Below, in pieces: positions 31,796-44,535 of a stretch of DNA of 64,000 bases (position 1 is its first letter; every line of letters starts with the position of its first letter). The notes under the pieces were generated by a model. The model was not told the origin of the DNA, did not search any database, and saw nothing but the letters and a program-made list of their open reading frames with translations. Made by a program: the position numbers and the translations under genes. Origin of the DNA: Bettongia penicillata ogilbyi (Eukaryota; Chordata; Mammalia; Diprotodontia; Potoroidae); the NCBI GenBank assembly GCA_023548195.1, contig JAJHZJ010000121.1:2232220-2296219 (forward strand). The letters are read 5' to 3'.

Positions 31796-32300
31796 TCAGT
31801 AAATAAATTTTTCCTAAACATCTACTATGTGCCAGGTACTGTGCTAATGAGCTCTGGGAACACAAAGAAACATGAAAGTCCTGTTATCAAGAAGTTAACA
31901 ATCTAATTAATGGGGGAGGTTAAGTACAAACAACTGTGTACAAATAAATAAATGGAAATAACCATCAGAGGGAACGCGCTAGAATTAAGGGGGATTGGGA
32001 AAGGTTTTCCGAAGAAGGGATTTTAGCTGAGACTTGAAGTAAGGAAATTTCAGAGGCAGAGAAAAGGAAAGAGAGTATTCCAGGCCTGGGGGACAGCCAA
32101 TGAAAAATGCCTGGAGTGCGGCAATGGTGTGTCTCATTCAGGGAACACAGGAAGTCAGTGTCACTGGATGGAGGGGCATGAGGTATAGGAAGACTGCAAA
32201 GGTAAGAATGGGCCAGGTTGGAAAAGACTGAACAACGAACAGAGGATTTTATATTTAATCCTGGAGATGAAAAGGAAACTAGATTGGTGGTAACTGAAGA
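31796..32300 (-). repeat. L2 3' region, minus strand
   Basis: 'gtgccaggtactgtgctaatg', 'agaattaagggggattggg', 'agtattccaggcctggggg', 'aatcctggagatgaaaagg' in L2 antisense order. Confidence 0.85.
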
Positions 32301-32394
32301 AGTATGGTACCAGATTCTTCAACAAGCATAGAGAGTGTCCCCAAAAGGAGGAAAAAAAGACACAGCTTTGCAAAAGAGGGTTGGGGGGAGAGAA

Positions 32395-33008
32395 AAAAAT
32401 GTCTGTACCTAAAAAGCTCTTAGAAGTACATATATAGAGAACAAGGACCCGTATGTAAAAAAAAATTTATAGCAGCTCTTTTATGATGGTAAAAAACAGG
32501 AAACTAAGGAGGTGCTCAACAAATGTGAACAACTGAATAAATTATGGCATAAGAATATAATAGAATATGACTGTTCTGTAGGAAATGATGAAAAGGACAG
32601 TTTCAGAAAAACTTGAGAAGACTTGTATGCACTGATGCAGAGTAAAGTGAGCAGAACCAGAAGAACAATTCATAAAGTAACAACATTGTAAAAAAATGAA
32701 CAATTCTGAAAGGCTTCAAAACTCTCATCAATGAAATGATCACCATGATCCAGAAGATAAATGATGAAGAACAGACAGACAGATAGATATATGTCTATAT
32801 TATATAGGTGTGGACAGATGGATAGACCTCCAGATAGAGGGGATGGACTGAATATACAAAATGATCTGCACATTTTTGGGCATGGACAATATGAGAATTT
32901 GTTTTGTTTGATTGTATATTTGTAACAAGGGTTCTGTTGTATTTTTTTCTTTTTCTGGGGCAGAGGTTAATTGAAAATAATAAATTTTAATTTAAAAATT
33001 TTACAAAA
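32395..33008 (+). repeat. L1 3' region with A-rich end
   Basis: 'aatttatagcagctctttt', 'aataaattatggcataagaat', 'cactgatgcagagtaaagtg', ending in A-rich sequence at 32980-33010. A (CAGA/TAGA)n-like run lies at 32770-32830. Confidence 0.75.
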
Positions 33009-33061
33009 AAAGAAGTACATACATAAGACAATGTATTTGCTTTATTTGAAAAAGGGCCTTC

Positions 33062-33350
33062 CCTTTTTCAAATCAATCAATAATCAATCAATACACATTT
33101 ATTAAGTGCCTACTATGGCCAGGCACTGCTCCAGAGCACCAGGAATACAAAAAGAGGCAAAAACCAGTTCCTGCTCTCAAGGAGAATACAATCGAATGAG
33201 GGACACAGCATGAGAACAAAGATATACAAAGAAAGCTACATACTGCATAAATCCCTTAAAAAGGGAAGTCACTGGAATTAAGAGGGGTTGGGGAAAACTT
33301 TCTGAAGAAGGTAGGATTTTAGTTGGGACTTAAAGGAAGAAAAGGAGGTT
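33062..33350 (-). repeat. L2 3' end, minus strand
   Basis: Begins with three 'aatcaatca' units, then 'catttattaagtgcctactat', 'aggaatacaaaaagaggc', 'cactggaattaagaggggt'. Confidence 0.85.
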
Positions 33351-33535
33351 CAATGGATAGACCCTGAAGTCAGGAAGACCTGCGTTCAAATGCAACCTCA
33401 GACACTCACCAGCTATGTAACCTTGGGCAAGTCACATAACCTCTACTTGCCTTAATCCATTGGAGAAGGAAATGGCAAACTATTCCAATAACTTTGCCAA
33501 GAAAAGTGAAGAGCCAAACATGACTCAAAAATAAC
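33351..33535 (+). repeat. WSINE1-like SINE inserted at L2 end
   Basis: Sense: 'aagtcaggaagacctgcgttc', 'aaccttgggcaagtcacata', 'atggcaaactattccaataac', with an internal deletion of 'cctcatctgtaaaatgagc'. Confidence 0.85.
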
Positions 33536-33954
33536 AATGAAAAAAGATAGGGAAATCAGTAAGAAAGAAAGGACAGGCTATATAGAAAAAAATTCCATTA
33601 AAAAAAGATTAAAAAAAAAAGTTCAAATACTGACTAGATTAAACCCTTAGTTACCTGGAAAACGTTATGATATAGATTCAGTTCACAAACACTTTCTAAT
33701 AAAGGAGATCAGCACTAGTTAAAGAAGGCCATTCATTAGAGATTAAAAGTATTTGAGGTTACATATTTTTTGTGTGTTGGTCATTTTTTTAAGTCTCATA
33801 TGTACGTTTCGTTTATACACCACAAATATTTATTGATTATTCCCACCGCACGAGAGGTCTCTTGTAACAAAGTAAAATACTTAAGTAATCTAGTAATGCC
33901 ATTAAGTCATCTGAAAGCAGATGCAACATTTCACATCTATAGTACCTACATCTC

Positions 33955-35165
33955 TCTATTTTTTTTAATGAAAAGAAATCTATATTCTCTTCTTCCCATG
34001 CTCCCCATTGCAACAACGGGCATTGTCAAGCAAAACGAAGTGGTTTAGTACATAAGTGCATGAGTGCTCAATGGCTGAGTATAATATATACACATATACA
34101 TTATATACATATACACACACATATACCTCTCTGTTATGAATACCACATTTCATCATTTGTTCTCTGGAATCATGATTGGTCATTTTATTGATTTTAGCTT
34201 TTACAGCTTTCAAAGTCATTGTTTTTTATAGTGTTGTCAATGTGTAAATTGTTCATCTAGCTGGTTCTCATTTTATCCTTTCTCAGCATAGAAAAATTCT
34301 CAAAATTGTTCTGTTTTATAATATAGATGTCAATAGTATAAATTATTCTTCTGGTTTTACTTACTTCATTCTGTGTCCGTTTCCATAAGTCTTTTCATGT
34401 CTCTTTGAAGTCATCTATTTCCTTATTTCTTAAAGCACAACAGTAATTCATTATATTGATATACCACAATTTATTCTGTCATTCCTCAACTGATGGACAT
34501 ATCAGGTTATTTTCTAGTTTTTTACCTCTATAAATATTTTTGTACATAAAGGATCTTTTCCTATTTCTTTGCTCTCTTTTGTATAGGCCTAGTAAAGGTA
34601 TAGCTGAGTCTGCACTGTTTTGTAACTTTTTGTACATAATTCTGTGTTGCTTTCCAGAATGATTTTATCCATTGACAAGTGCACCAACATTTATACCAAT
34701 AGCACATCAACGTGCCTATCTTCCCACAGTCCTTGCAACATTTATCATTTTTGTCATCTTTGACACTCTGAAGGGTGTGAGATGGAATCTCAAAATTGCT
34801 TTCATTTGCATTTCTCTAATTAGTAGTGATTTGGAACATTTTATCATATGGTTATAGATAGCCCAGATTCCTTCCCTTGAGAAGTGTCTGTTTATATCTT
34901 TAGAAAATTTATCAATCAGGAAACAGTTCTATTTCTTATGTTTGAATCAATTCCTATATTTCTTGGAAGTGAGCCCTTTATCAGAGAAATTTGCTGCAAA
35001 GACTTTTTTTCTTCAGTTATCTTGCTTTAGCTTTATTAGATTTTCTTGTTCAAAAACTTTTTAATTTTATGTAATCAAAATTATTCATTTTATTTTCTAC
35101 AATCCTTCTATTAATCTAGTCCTTGTTTGGTCACAAACTTTTCTCCCATCTGATATTTAATTTTC
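33955..35165 (-). repeat. L1 3' region, minus strand, about 1.2 kb
   Basis: T-rich left end (L1 tail), then antisense L1: 'aattcattatattgatatacc', 'ctcaactgatggacatatc', 'aaatatttttgtacataaag', 'ttcatttgcatttctctaatt', 'gagccctttatcagagaaat'. It reaches into the 3' coding part of ORF2, with stops and shifts. Longest L1 in the window. Confidence 0.85.
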
Positions 35166-35539
35166 TCCTAAACAGGAATTTGGTACTGGTTAAAAATAGA
35201 TGTCAGTGGAACTGTTTAGGTGCATATCATACAGAAGCAAAGGTATAGTATTTGATAAGCACAAAGATGCCAGATACTGGCATAAGTTTTCACTATGTGA
35301 CAATAAAGTGCTAGGAAAACTGGACAGCTGTATGGAAGAAATCTGATTTAGATCAACATCTCAGATGTTGTAAAATGATAAGGTTAAAATGAAAAGATAG
35401 ATAAAAATGTTTACATCATAAACTAATTAGAGAAATGCCTGAACATTCTATTAATTTTTTTTTCTTGGAGCACATTTACTGGTAGACATATAACCTCTAG
35501 TAAAAGCAATAAAATGGCATTGGTAATCTTTAGAATTAA

Positions 35540-36297
35540 AAAAACCCACGTGCAAAATGATCCAACTTTTCTGGAGAGCAATCTGGAACTATGCCCAAAG
35601 GGCTATCAAACTATGCATACCCTTTGATCCTGCAATACCACAAGTACCAGATCTGTAGGGGAAAGGACCTGCTTATAAAAAAATATTTATTGCAGCTCTT
35701 TTTGTTGTGGCAAAGAATTGGAAATTGTGGGGATGCCTATCAATTGGGAAGTGGTTGAACAAGTTGTGGTATTTGAATGTAATGGAATACTATTGTGCTA
35801 TGGGAAATCATAAGAATAGGGGATTTCAGAAAAAAATAGAATGACTTACATGAACTGATGCTGAGTGAAGTGAGAACCAGGAGAACATTGTACAGAGTAA
35901 CAGCAACATTATGTGATGATCAACTATGAATGACTTAGCTAATTTCAGCAATACAATTCCAAAAGACTCATGATGAAAAATGCTATCCACCTCCAGAGAA
36001 AGAACTGACGGAATAAGAATGCAGATCAAAGCATACTATTTTTACTTTTTTTCATGATTTTTTTTGTTTTGGTCTGTTTCTTCTTTCACAACATGACTAA
36101 TATGAAAATATGTTTTACATGATTAGGGAAGGGGATAAGGGAAGGAGGGAGAAAATTTGAAAGTCAAAATTTTCTTAAATGAATGATAAAAATTTTTTAT
36201 TTATTGGAAACTGGAAAAATTGGAAATTTTTGAAATTGGAAATTGGGGAAAATTGAAATTGGAAGTTGGAAAAAACAAAATACTATTTTTTTAAAAG
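35540..36297 (+). repeat. L1 3' end, plus strand
   Basis: 'tttctggagagcaatctggaa', 'atgcataccctttgatcctgc', 'tgatgctgagtgaagtgaga', 'caacatgactaatatgaaaat', A-rich end near 36297. Its tail contains a degenerate ttggaaatt tandem (36203-36272). It points away from the L1 at 33955. Confidence 0.88.
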
Positions 36298-37247
36298 CTC
36301 ACATTCAGCCCTTGCTTTGTGTTCACTTCTGAACTTGCTAAATTGAAAGGCACTGATGAATTGAAACAAAAAGCATTGCAACAAACTAAATCTTCTGGGG
36401 GGATTTATTCCTCTTCTTTCATTAGGCTCCCCAAATTCCAACCAGCCCCATACCCAAGGCTATAGGGTAAGAGGCAGGGTGCTATAAGGAGGAGATTATA
36501 CCCTGTGTTTTTTTAAAAGATCAAGCTCTAAGCAAAAGGCAAATCCTATACATTTTTCTATGAACTGCCATATTGCCCATTTCTCTTAATAATTATTAAA
36601 ATTCATATGGCTTACCCTTGTAAATCTGTAATGTTAATGAAGGGGTTAATGGTGCGTGAGGGGAAGAGTTAAAGATCTTCCCTACCCATTAATAGATTTC
36701 AGCCACCTTTTGTTAATTTCTAATGAGGTACTGTGTCATGAGGGTCCTGCCCTCCAGCTCTGAAAAGTGTATGTATGTATATGTGTGTGTGTATCCATAT
36801 ATCTATATATGTATATATAGATATCTATCTATCTATATGTGTGTATTTTAGGGCTTATTTTTTGGAAGAAGGTTGGTGTGCCAGATGAGGCTCTGGTTAG
36901 CCACTAAGGAGTCCCTCAGCTTTGAAAGCCCAGATGCTGGTGCTTCTCTCTCTGGTAAAGATGTATGTATTATCTATGGTTAGACAGTTGGAAGCCCTGT
37001 CTGGTGGTCTTTCTGCTTGTAATTTCTGTTTGTATTTTCTCTGAAGGTCAGGGTGCTGACTTTTGCCACTAAATTAAGTGAATGGATATGTTCTTGATTA
37101 AAGTAGATTGTTGACCCCTCAAAATTTGCTTTCCTTTTAGAAAAGCAGGTCTAAGAACCTGTACAGCAGGTCCTCCTGTGTATGTTAGGGTCCTTATTGT
37201 TACAAAGTCTAATTTAGACAAGGAAGTTAATAAATTAAAACTTGATA
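36298..37247. other. Unassigned DNA with TA/TG microsatellite
   Basis: Contains a mixed (TATG/TGTG/TATC)n run at 36769-36846. The flanks (about 36640-37080) read like part of an interspersed element, but I cannot name it; no gene seen. Confidence 0.35.
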
Positions 37248-37400
37248 TAGAGGGTGGATCACTAGATGTGGAGTCAGAAGAACTGGGTTTAAATCCACTC
37301 CTCTTCACTAATTAGCAAAGTGATAATGACTGAGTCACACTCTGAGTCTGTTTCCTCATCAGTAAGTCTCACAGCACTGTTATGAAGAATGGCCTGGTAT
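37248..37400 (+). repeat. MIR-type SINE
   Basis: Sense 'gtggagtcagaagaactgggt', 'ttaaatccactcctcttcac', decayed tail. Confidence 0.6.
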
Positions 37401-37419
37401 GAATTGGAAACAATGTATC

Positions 37420-37735
37420 CCCATGAATTTCTCATGCCTAGAATGCTCTCCCTTTTTATCCCTGCCTCCTGACTTCCCTGGCTTCCTTCCAGTCCCAGCT
37501 GAAATCTCACCTTTTATAGGAAACCCTTCCCAATCCTCTTAAATTCTAGTGCCTTCCCTCTCTTACTTATTTTGTATTTGTCTTGTATGTAGTTTTTATT
37601 TGTGCATGGTTGTTTCCATGCTGTCTCCCTCATTAGACTGTGAGCTCCTGCAGATATCTTTCTTTATATGCCCGTGCTTAGCCCTGTGTCTATCCCACAG
37701 AAAGTGATTAATAAATGTTTACTGACTGACTGCAT
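37420..37735 (+). repeat. L2 3' end, well preserved
   Basis: Sense L2: 'ttctcatgcctagaatgctct', 'caccttttataggaaaccc', 'agactgtgagctcctgcagat', ending 'aataaatgtttactgactga'. Confidence 0.92.
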
Positions 37736-38089
37736 ATGATCTTCACCTCTGAGCAGAACCTGCCTGAGATGTTTCCCAGGACACTAACTTCCAGTAAAGG
37801 TGGTAAAAAAAAAACCAGGACTGTTTTAGTAAAACTAGAACATGTAGCCATTTACCCAAATCTAAACTTAATTACCATCATACATTGAATCTTATAAAAT
37901 CCCCAATCCTAGAATTTTCTGAATCTTAGTTTAATTTTTTTTAAAAAGTTCTTTTTTCTTTATTAAAATTCAGATGGTTTTCTAAAAGAGAACAATGGTT
38001 CATATGACTGAGATTAGGAGATGAACATTCCTTCTTTCACTAAACCTGTATCTCAAAGGGATGACTAGATGACTGGATGACGTTTATCA

Positions 38090-38255
38090 TGATGATTATC
38101 TGGTCACTGGACCCAGATGGCTCAGGAGGAGAAAGTGAGGCTGGTGACCTGCACAGCCCTCCCTCCCTCAAAACAAAATCAAGTGCAAGTCATGCCATCA
38201 TTTCTCAGATGTCATGGTCCTATTCAAAAACAAAGGATGAACACATCTCAATAGG
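38090..38255 (+). repeat. SINE-B, marsupial type, plus strand
   Basis: 'cactggacccagatggctcag', 'aaagtgaggctggtgacctgc', 'cagatgtcatggtcctattc', 'caaaggatgaacaca'. Confidence 0.8.
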
Positions 38256-38477
38256 AGTTGGTGGAAATAAAGAAGGGAAGAATGGTCTTGTAATTAATTA
38301 TTTTTTTTAAATCAAATAATCCCCCTTGAATGTATCTGCTATAGAGATCTGATGTACTTAAAGCATTTATTTATATATAAGAGGACATAATCACAAAATG
38401 TCACTACTCGAAATTACTTTAGAGGTCAGCTAATTTAACTTTCTCATTTTACAAAGAAATGGAAGTTGCAAGATGAT

Positions 38478-38735
38478 AATAATAGGTAACAGTTATACAC
38501 AGCTCACTAGGTGCCAGGAACCTTGCTAAGTGCTTTACAATTATGACCTCATTTGGTTCTCACAACAACCCTGGGAGGCAGGTGCTATCCCCATTTTACA
38601 GATGATGAAACTGAGGCCAGCAGTGGCTAACTGCTTTGCCCAGGGTCACGTGGCAACTGTCTAAGGCTAGATTTGATTTCAGGCTTTCCTGACTTCAAAC
38701 CCAATGCTCTATCTACTACGCCACTGAGATGACCC
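38478..38735 (-). repeat. THER1/MIR-type SINE, full length
   Basis: Antisense: 'gccaggaaccttgctaagtgc', 'ccccattttacagatgatgaa', 'tgcccagggtcacgtggc', 'gctctatctactacgccac'. Confidence 0.88.
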
Positions 38736-39954
38736 AATGGGACCTAAAAAAGGGGGGAAATGTCTAAAAATCATTGCTCATGATCCCTTATACAGTAATT
38801 TTTTCATTATACCATGATGCCTATGGCTGATCTACGCCAGATGAAGAGAATGACTGGCTTGAGTTACCAAAAAAAAAAAAAAAAATTACAGATGATCTAC
38901 CTGGGTGGCACAGACTCAAGTCTTAATGGATGACAATTAATCTGTTAGTGACATGTAGGACAAAATGTATTGACAGAGGGAGACGCTGGAGTTGAGGTGA
39001 TCCCATAGAAAGCTATTTCAATATTTTTAAAAAGCAAAAAAGGACCACTGCTAAAAATGGGAATAATGGGATTGGTGGGGAGTCCTCATACGTTTCATTC
39101 CTTTGGATTTTATAACAGCACATTCTACTGATTCTCTTCCTTCTGTAAATTTCACTTCTCTGTCTCTTTCTCCTCTTACCCCATAATGCAGCCTTTCTCC
39201 AAAGCTTTGTTCTTGATTATTTCTTCTTTCTTTAAATCTGTTCCCCATCACTGGTCTCATCTACTTTTCTGGCTTCACCTTCCCCTCTCAAGTGGATAAA
39301 GGTGCCTCCCAGTTAAACATCTCTCCAGTAACTTACTAAACATTTCTAACTGGAGGTCCCTCTTAGCCCCAACATGTCAAAACACAATTTTTTCTCTCTG
39401 AATAGTGCTCTTCTTACTGATTCCCTTATCTATGCACAACACAATCAACCCTGGATTTCTCCACCTACACTTATGGTTTGGGGTTCTCTTGCCTATTATT
39501 AACAGTTTTCAATTTAATTTGCCTTTTTTTATTCAGAGAAGAAGGTCTTGCCTTAAGTTCCTGTCACCTTAACAATAATTGGGAAAATCCCCTTGATTTT
39601 TAATTAGTGAAGTATTGTTTTCCTTTTAGGATAACATGAGAAGTGGAAGAAGTGATATGTTCCTTCCTCTCCTGCTACCTCAATGACCACCTATTAACAT
39701 AAACGCCCTGTAACCAATTTCCTATAAGAGTGCAAGAGCTTGCCAAGAAAAATACGTAAATAAAGTCAGACAATTTTGGTGAGCGCATTTCTGAGAAGTA
39801 AAGCTCATACTTTCCCCTCTCACTTTTTTTAACTAACCCTGTGATTTCACTGGAGATGGGGATTTCACCTGAAGGAATCTCCCACTGGATAAATTCCTCA
39901 ATCATTAGAACTGGTACCTTGTCTGTAATTTATATTCTTAGCTCTTTGGGGAGC
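38736..39954. other. Mostly unique DNA with an L2 remnant
   Basis: An A-run lies at 38869-38885. Positions about 39330-39480 resemble sense L2 coding sequence ('catttctaactggaggtccct', 'ccaacatgtcaaaacacaa'). The rest is unassigned. Confidence 0.45.
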
Positions 39955-40265
39955 CAAAGAAATAAAGTGATTTGCTCAGGATCACATAGCTGGGATGGCT
40001 CAAAGGATGAGCTAGAATTTAACTGCTTCTAAAGCCAGTTCCCAATCCACTATCACCAGGTACCTTTCACCCTCATGATATTAAAAAAAAATACAATTTA
40101 GGATCATAATTTTACAGCTGATTTTCTAGGTCAATTCTCTCTAAGCCAACTGGCCTTTGATCAATCCTAGGCCAATGAGCAAACTGGACTGGTTTTTTCA
40201 AGGGCACACAAGTCATAAGTGACTGAACCAGGTCCTCTGTCCCTAATCCTTCATTCTACCCATCA
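39955..40265 (-). repeat. Two decayed SINE fragments
   Basis: 'tgatttgctcaggatcacata' (near 39970) and 'gggcacacaagtcataagtg' (near 40202) are antisense SINE cores in succession. Confidence 0.5.
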
Positions 40266-40271
40266 TATCCA

Positions 40272-40510
40272 CAGTGCATAGAGTGCCAGAACTGGAGTCT
40301 GAAAGACTTGTCTTCCTGAGTTCAGATCTGGCTTCAGGAACTTATTGGCTATGTGACCCTGGATGAGTCATTTAACCCTGTTTCCCTCAGTTTTTTCATC
40401 TGTAAAAAGAGCTGGAGAAGGAAACAGCAAATTACTCCAGTATCTTTGCCAAGAAAACCTTAAGTGAGGTCACAAAGAGTGTGACACAACTCAAAAATAA
40501 CCAAACAATT
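40272..40510 (+). repeat. WSINE1-like SINE, full length
   Basis: Sense: 'agagtgccagaactggagtct', 'tatgtgaccctggatgagtc', 'ccaagaaaaccttaagtgagg', 'tcacaaagagtgtgacacaac'. Confidence 0.9.
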
Positions 40511-41394
40511 CACTCCACAAATTTTGGGAATAAGATTGTTTTTCCCTATGTGAAAGATGACCTGAATATTCCACAATACATACAAAATCATACTTTATTG
40601 ATAAATGTTTTTTAAATTCTCCCAAGTCTTTTCCATTTACTCATTGTCCAAGTTTAGAATTCAATATTTCTTATCACAAAGGATGGTAGAATGGTTTCAC
40701 TTTGACATCAAAAAATATTTCCCTTTTTACTTTTTCCCTTTTAATTCAGGAAAATATCAAATTTGAAGCTTCTTTGAATGCTACAAAAATTCAGAAGTAA
40801 ATTAGATTCCCATTTGTCAAATCCATAAAAACAATGTCTCTTTTTAGAGCTATAACTCTGGCTGAAGATTTAAACTTTTCTCTTTAATTGGTCACCATCC
40901 ATCAGAAGATATAAACCTTTAAATTTGGCGTGTATTTGGCATATCCTCCAAAAGATGACAGATCATAAAAAAGGTATTTTTTGAAAGGATCAAAACCCAA
41001 GCCACCTAAATCTCAGTGTAGAATTTTTCATTTGTCTATGTCTGATATTTGTGAAACCATAGCATTCTGAGGAAGTATGGAATAAAGTGAAGGAAATAGG
41101 TGAGGGCACTTAGGAAATTCATTCTCCGAAGGAAGAGAGGAAGTATCCCCATAGTAAAATGATTAGGTATCATTTCCAGCTTTCTCTCTGAGTTAATGGA
41201 AATTCCTGAACTGAGGCAATTTCTTCCTTTGTTAAAATGAGGTGACATAAGTCTGTTCTGGTTAGGAAGACTATAAAACACTTTCAAAGTCACTGATAAA
41301 TACTCAAAAGGCCATGTTGCTGATTCTTTTTTAAACTTATAGATAGATACTATTCAGTGAGACAAATACTAAATGCCAAGCAAAGCATTAAATG
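40511..41394. other. Unique DNA
   Basis: No repeat or gene recognised; the 85-codon antisense frame at 41036-41293 is unmatched. Confidence 0.4.
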
Positions 41395-41635
41395 GGAAAG
41401 AGAAAGAAATAAGTATTTATAAAGTGCCTATTATATGCAGGCATTGTGTTAAGTGCTTAACAAATATGATGTCATTTGATCTCACAACAACTCTGAGAGG
41501 TAGGTGATATTATTATCCCCATTTCACAAGTGAGGAAACTGAGGCAGATAGCAGTTAAGGGACTTGCCTAGGGTCATAAAGAGTGTTGAATATGGGTCTT
41601 CCCGACTCCAGGTCCAGTGCCTGTTCAGCTAGTTT
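41395..41635 (-). repeat. THER1/MIR-type SINE
   Basis: 'aagtatttataaagtgcctat', 'caacaactctgagaggtagg', 'catttcacaagtgaggaaact', 'gacttgcctagggtcataaa'. Confidence 0.85.
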
Positions 41636-43179
41636 CTTCACAATATCTTAGCGACTCCCTAATGAACATCAATGTCCAGCAGCTCATTCAAGTTCTATTT
41701 ATAGCTTATAGTTATATCTATAAGCTAACAGATCCTTCAAGTTTCTTAGTTCCCAAATCTACCTCAAAGACCAAAAAGTATGATAGTCCCTGGCTAAATA
41801 CAATGGAGAAATTCTGTTGAGAGAAAGGTAAACATTTCTGAGGATTTCCCTTTCTCTCCCTTAAGAGGAATAAAATGCCAAAGCTGCATCCTCCATATGC
41901 ATCCTTTATAACTCGTTACAATTACAACATAATGGAAAAATGTCTCCTGTATTTTACAAAGTTAATAATGCTGCTGTCTTTACAACCAGACCCTTTAATT
42001 CAAAACATATTATTTTAAATGACTTTGGTGATTTCACCTACTGCATAAAACAAACCTTAAACACATAGAACTTGTAACAATGAAGTATATTTAATGATTC
42101 CCTATGAAGGGAGTCCAATTTCTTCTTTTTTACAGAAGATAAAACTTGACCAGCAGTAAGCATCTAAGGTGGGATTAGAACCCAGGTTTTTGTCTCCAGA
42201 GCCAATGTTCTACTATTTCAATATGGTACTTAATGCACTTGGTTCTTCTATCTTGAATTATGATTACTTGTTATATGGAGTATGCAATATTTAGAAAAGA
42301 TGTAAAACTTTCCCCTGTTGCTTTATGCAAATTAATCATTGTGGGGAAAGGTAAAGAGGCAATAAATGCCCTCTGGGAAATTTCATTGTTTCTTCAGGAT
42401 GTTCAGCACCTTTCTTTGCTTTTCTATAGGCAGATGAGTTACTCAAAATTTCATATCCTTTAGGAATTACAAATAAGCCTTCTTATTCTGGGGGTGATCA
42501 TTGGACAAAGAGTCATTGTCTGGTTATGGACAAACTTGCAGAAGTGAAAACTTGGGGAGTGTATTGGATGAGTTAGATTCACCTCTAACCAAGATGACCC
42601 AGCCCTATAGCAGGAAAAGCTAATAAAAAAAAAGGTTAATCCTAGAGGGCACGGGCTTGACAGGACCCTTTTGTTCTCCTACCTATGGCCTGAGAGATGG
42701 TAAGGTCCCATAAGTCAAGTTGTGCAGGAATACAATTTTAGGAAATTTACAGTAGGTGTAGGATAAGGATCCTTGCTCTTTCTGAGTTGGGAGAAGGCAA
42801 GTAAAATGGAAACATCCCCAGAAAAGAGAGCAAGAAGGATCTCACACTGAGGTGTTTGGCCAGAGCATTGTATCTGACTAGGGTTCACAGCTTAAGAAAA
42901 AAGATAGAGAGAATTATCTATCTTCTTATACAACTTCCCAGAGAATGTTTAAACTGTGAAACCCATCGAGGTAATGAGTCATTAGTAGGGTAGGGGGCAA
43001 ATAGGAGTGCTTCAGCACTCTACCCACACCACTACTACATCAAAAACACAAGTAGACAGACAATCAGAAAGGATACTAGCTTGGTGGCTCTGTATGTGTG
43101 GAAGCACTAGACTATTAATCATGATACCTAAATTATAGCATCAGTTTCCTACATTGGTACCATATTATTGGATCTGTGA
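41636..43179. other. Mostly unique DNA with one MIR
   Basis: A decayed antisense MIR lies at about 42120-42235 ('gattagaacccaggtttttg'). Nothing else is recognised. Confidence 0.4.
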
Positions 43180-43345
43180 AAGAGTAGAAAGAAAGCTGGA
43201 TTTGGAATTAGATGACCCGGATTCAAACTCTAACTCAGACACCTCTCGGGTCCTCAGTTTCTTCATTTGTGCAATGAGGCAACTGGACCACACAACTTCC
43301 AAGTTCCCTTTCTGATCTAAATCTAAATCTAAATCCCAGTTTTTA
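43180..43345 (+). repeat. SINE with (ATCTAA)n end
   Basis: Sense 'ttagatgacccggattcaaac' to 'cacacaacttccaagttccc', followed by 'atctaaatctaaatctaaatc'. Confidence 0.65.
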
Positions 43346-43694
43346 AAATGTGAGAGATTCCTACCTATCTACTTCCCAGGGACACCTTGGAGATAAAAAT
43401 GGGAATGTATGTTAAATAATTTAAAATGTCTTTTGCATTCAAAAAAAAGTTTTAATAGGTACCAATTATAACATAATTCTCTCATACACAGAACTGCTTT
43501 GGATCACAAGAACTGCCAGGCATAATCGTAAAAGGAAGAAAGGGTTTTAAGGGTTCCCCTTTTTGAGGGCCCTGCAGCCAAGTATTGAGATCAGAGAAAC
43601 CAATCTAGTTATTAACCTACCAAACAAAACAGGTATTAGTATTTTGTGCTGTACCACAAAGTCATATCTTAGCCTGTTTTTAATAAACTATATA

Positions 43695-43925
43695 ATGGAT
43701 GGCATGACAGATTTAGGAGTCTGTAAGATCTAGACTCAAATCCCAACTTATTAGTGATGTGACCACAGAAAAATCATTCAACTTCCTTAAGCTTCCATTG
43801 GTTCATCTGTACAATAGGCGTAATCATGCCTGGAATGTGGACGTCAAGAGGCTCAAATGAAATAATGCGTTCTTTAAAGTGTTTTGCAAATCTAACAACA
43901 CTGTAAAAGGGGAGCTGTTGTTATT
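43695..43925 (+). repeat. MIR-type SINE
   Basis: Sense 'agatctagactcaaatcccaa' through 'caataggcgtaatcatgcc' to 'aagtgttttgcaaatctaac'. Confidence 0.7.
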
Positions 43926-44029
43926 ATTAATTCTGTCTTTGTCAAAGAAGCATTAAAGTCATGAAATCTGAATTATATTCCCCTCAGCTAGTTTGACCTG
44001 GAAACGCCACAGAGCTCACATAAGGAAGA

Positions 44030-44255
44030 AGATGTTGTAATGGATGAAGTGCTGGCTCTAGACAGGATTGCAAATCCTCCTCGGACACTTGTTTGCTATG
44101 TGACCGTGAGCAAATCAATTAACCTCTTTTAGCCTCAGTTTCCTCATTTGTAAAATGAGGTTAATTCTAGTGCCCACGTCACAGACTTGATGTGAGAATC
44201 AAATGAGATAATCTAAGTAAGGGCTTTGCCAATCTTAAAGCATTATATTAATTTG
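44030..44255 (+). repeat. MIR/THER1-type SINE
   Basis: Sense 'gctatgtgaccgtgagcaaat', 'cctcagtttcctcatttgtaa', 'tgatgtgagaatcaaatgaga'. Confidence 0.78.
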
Positions 44256-44272
44256 AGCAACCGCCATCACTG

Positions 44273-44535
44273 GGGCACCTAGATGGCAGAGTGAATAAAG
44301 CCCTAGGCTTGGAGACAGAAAGATTCATCCTCCTGAGCTCCAATCTGGCTTCAGACACTTCCTAGCTGTGTAAATCTAGGCAAGTCGCTTAACCCTGTTT
44401 GCTTCAGTTTTCTCACCTGTAAAATGGGCTGGAGAAGGAAATGACAAACCACTCCAATATCTCTGCTGAGCAAACTTTAAATGGGGTCAACGAAGAGCCA
44501 AACATGATTAAGATAACTGAACAACAGTAACAAAA
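44273..44535 (+). repeat. WSINE1-like SINE, full length
   Basis: Sense copy including the 5' head 'ggggcacctagatggcagagt', then 'cttcctagctgtgtaaatcta', 'gagaaggaaatgacaaacca', 'aacgaagagccaaacatga'. Confidence 0.92.

Noticed and set aside
33955..36297. Single twin-primed (5'-inverted) L1
   Set aside because: Both arms carry their own 3' UTR and A-rich end, so they are two insertions.
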